From assembly GCA_016844745.1 (NCBI GenBank), contig JAERMQ010000042.1, positions 1-64,000 on the forward strand: a DNA stretch of 64,000 bases, read 5' to 3'. Under the pieces are notes generated by a model. It was not told where the DNA came from. It searched no databases and worked only from the letters and a program-made list of their open reading frames with translations. A program made the position numbers and the translations under genes. The DNA comes from Ignavibacteria bacterium. GTDB lineage: Bacteria > Bacteroidota > Ignavibacteria > Kapaibacteriales > UBA2268. This document shows positions 63,198 through 64,000 of the stretch, one piece after another (the stretch's first letter is position 1; each line of letters begins with the position of its first letter).

Positions 63198-63795
63198 AAT
63201 ATAATTTTCAATTTTCAATAAATTATCAATGATTAATTTTGAATTTTAATTTAAAAAATTATAAATTGATTGAAAATTACAAAATTGATAATTGAAAATT
63301 CTATCCTAAGGTCAAGAGGAAGGATTCTTTTTTTCTCATTATAAATTGATTGAAAATTACAAAATTGATAATTGAAAATTCTATCCTAAGGTCAAGAGGA
63401 ACTCTTGACCTTAGGATTCTTTTTATTTCTCATTATAAATTGATTGAAAATTACAAAATTGATAATTGAAAATTTTATCCTAACGTCAAGAGTTCCTCTT
63501 GACCTTAGGATTCTTTTTTTTTCTCATTATAAATTGATTGAAAATTGCAAAATTGATAATTGAAAATTTTATCCTAACGTCAAGAGTAACTCTTGACCTT
63601 AGGATTCTTTTTTTCTCATTATAAATTGATTGAAAATTACAAAATTGATAATTGAAAATTTTATCCTAACGTCAAGAGTTCCTCTTGACGTATATTTTTT
63701 ATTTGATGGATAGAAATGGGGTCAAGATGAACTCTTGACCTTAGGATAAAGAGGAAATCTTGACCTTAGGATAAAGAGGAACTCTTGACCTTAGG
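63198..63795. repeat. Tandem array of about 94-bp units with palindromes, beside hicBA
   Basis: Units start at 63301 (80 bases, incomplete), 63381 (94), 63475 (94), 63569 (92) and 63661 (partial). Each holds a palindrome of the type TCCTAAGGTCAAGAG plus CTCTTGACCTTAGGA and then a T-run, TCTCATTATAAATTGATTG and AAAATTGATAATTGAAAATT. Past 63690 only the palindromic halves recur, at least three times (AACTCTTGACCTTAGGA). An AT-rich family-C block leads in (63198-63300). There are no unique spacers, so this is not a CRISPR array. Confidence 0.9.
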
Positions 63796-63797
63796 AT

Positions 63798-64000
63798 TTA
63801 AGCTACATCACTTATATCGAGATGGAATTCCTGCCTGGATTTCGAGTTTTCTTTATCGATAAAATCACGTATTGCAGGACTAACGAAAATATTATCCACA
63901 CCGGCGCTAACAAGACACCTTGCCAAAACACCTGATTTGGTTTCCAAGGTTGTTGATCGGTTGAAAACAATTACTTTTTGTTCGTGAATGATGCAGTAGC
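63798..64000 (-). CDS. C-terminal end of an unidentified protein (cut by the window edge)
   Basis: A minus-strand frame open from the window edge to TAA 63798-63800 gives about 66 residues, including VIVFNRSTTLETKSGVLARC, LVSAGVDNIFVSPAIRDFI and the tail EFHLDISDVA. I recognise no family. The balanced residue use looks like a real soluble protein end. Its stop directly meets the palindromic array. Confidence 0.6.
   Translation of the reverse strand, partial: YCIIHEQKVIVFNRSTTLETKSGVLARCLVSAGVDNIFVSPAIRDFIDKENSKSRQEFHLDISDVA

Noticed and set aside
63301-63795. Possible CRISPR array
   Set aside because: Units are about 94 bases of continuous repeat with no unique spacers of constant length, and no cas genes are present.

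Overview
The window is a 64 kb AT-rich chromosomal segment, roughly one third G+C by eye. It is packed with ordinary bacterial genes and has no rRNA, phage genes, transposase or CRISPR array. Four predicted secreted proteins end in a type IX secretion (T9SS) sorting domain. A PorE-like OmpA/beta-propeller protein, an outer-membrane beta-barrel protein with a carboxypeptidase-regulatory N-terminus, many genes without a Shine-Dalgarno sequence, and several TTG starts all point to the Bacteroidota-Chlorobi (FCB) group. The dispersed hairpins and divergent T9SS parts suggest the Ignavibacteria/Kapabacteria side, but that placement is inference.

Layout. 0.1-8.6 kb: a TrmH-type RNA methyltransferase, a PorE-like envelope protein, a large beta-barrel protein, and a methyltransferase plus polyprenyl-phosphate glycosyltransferase pair. 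8.9-21.7 kb, minus strand: a SprA-related putative metalloprotease, a BNR/sialidase-like T9SS cargo, a phosphodiester glycosidase, an orphan histidine kinase, hisS, and a giant VWA-WD40 T9SS cargo. 21.9-31.1 kb, plus strand: dCMP deaminase, a CAP-domain T9SS cargo, a beta-CASP nuclease, an M16 peptidase, a HIT protein, a Wzx-like flippase, a frameshifted prmA and a Ppx/GppA phosphatase. 31.4-40.8 kb: an exported carbonic anhydrase, a YmdB-type phosphodiesterase, a TolC/HlyD pair without a pump, an FG-GAP T9SS cargo, and gyrB facing it across a bidirectional terminator. 41.1-47.7 kb: a DUF4160(broken)-DUF2442 module, rluB-like, an ECF sigma factor, a DUF3782-like nuclease-fold protein, pheS, a WG-repeat protein and an unknown secreted protein. 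47.8-48.0 kb: tRNA-Asp and tRNA-Ala. 48.3-53.7 kb: a histidine kinase, a secreted propeller protein, and a two-gene pair whose architecture resembles the T9SS motor GldL-GldM. 53.8-61.4 kb: a complete TolC-MacA-MacB-like efflux set with two separate permeases. 61.5-64.0 kb: comF, a hicBA toxin-antitoxin pair embedded in palindromic repeats, and the end of an unidentified gene.

The genes converge on building and using a complex envelope: T9SS cargo, candidate T9SS motor and anchor parts, outer-membrane channels and adaptors, glycan and lipid-linked sugar enzymes, and two membrane histidine kinases. The spacers are unusually rich in repeats: a G-rich hairpin family (seven copies), a REP-like family (five copies), an AT-rich family, distinct heptanucleotide tandem arrays between genes of the efflux region, and a roughly 94-bp palindromic tandem array beside hicBA. 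The observations most worth following are the GldLM-like pair with its duplicated gene junction, the heptamer arrays abutting start codons, the nonsense-interrupted DUF4160 gene, the prmA frameshift, and the probable ATT start of the methyltransferase.
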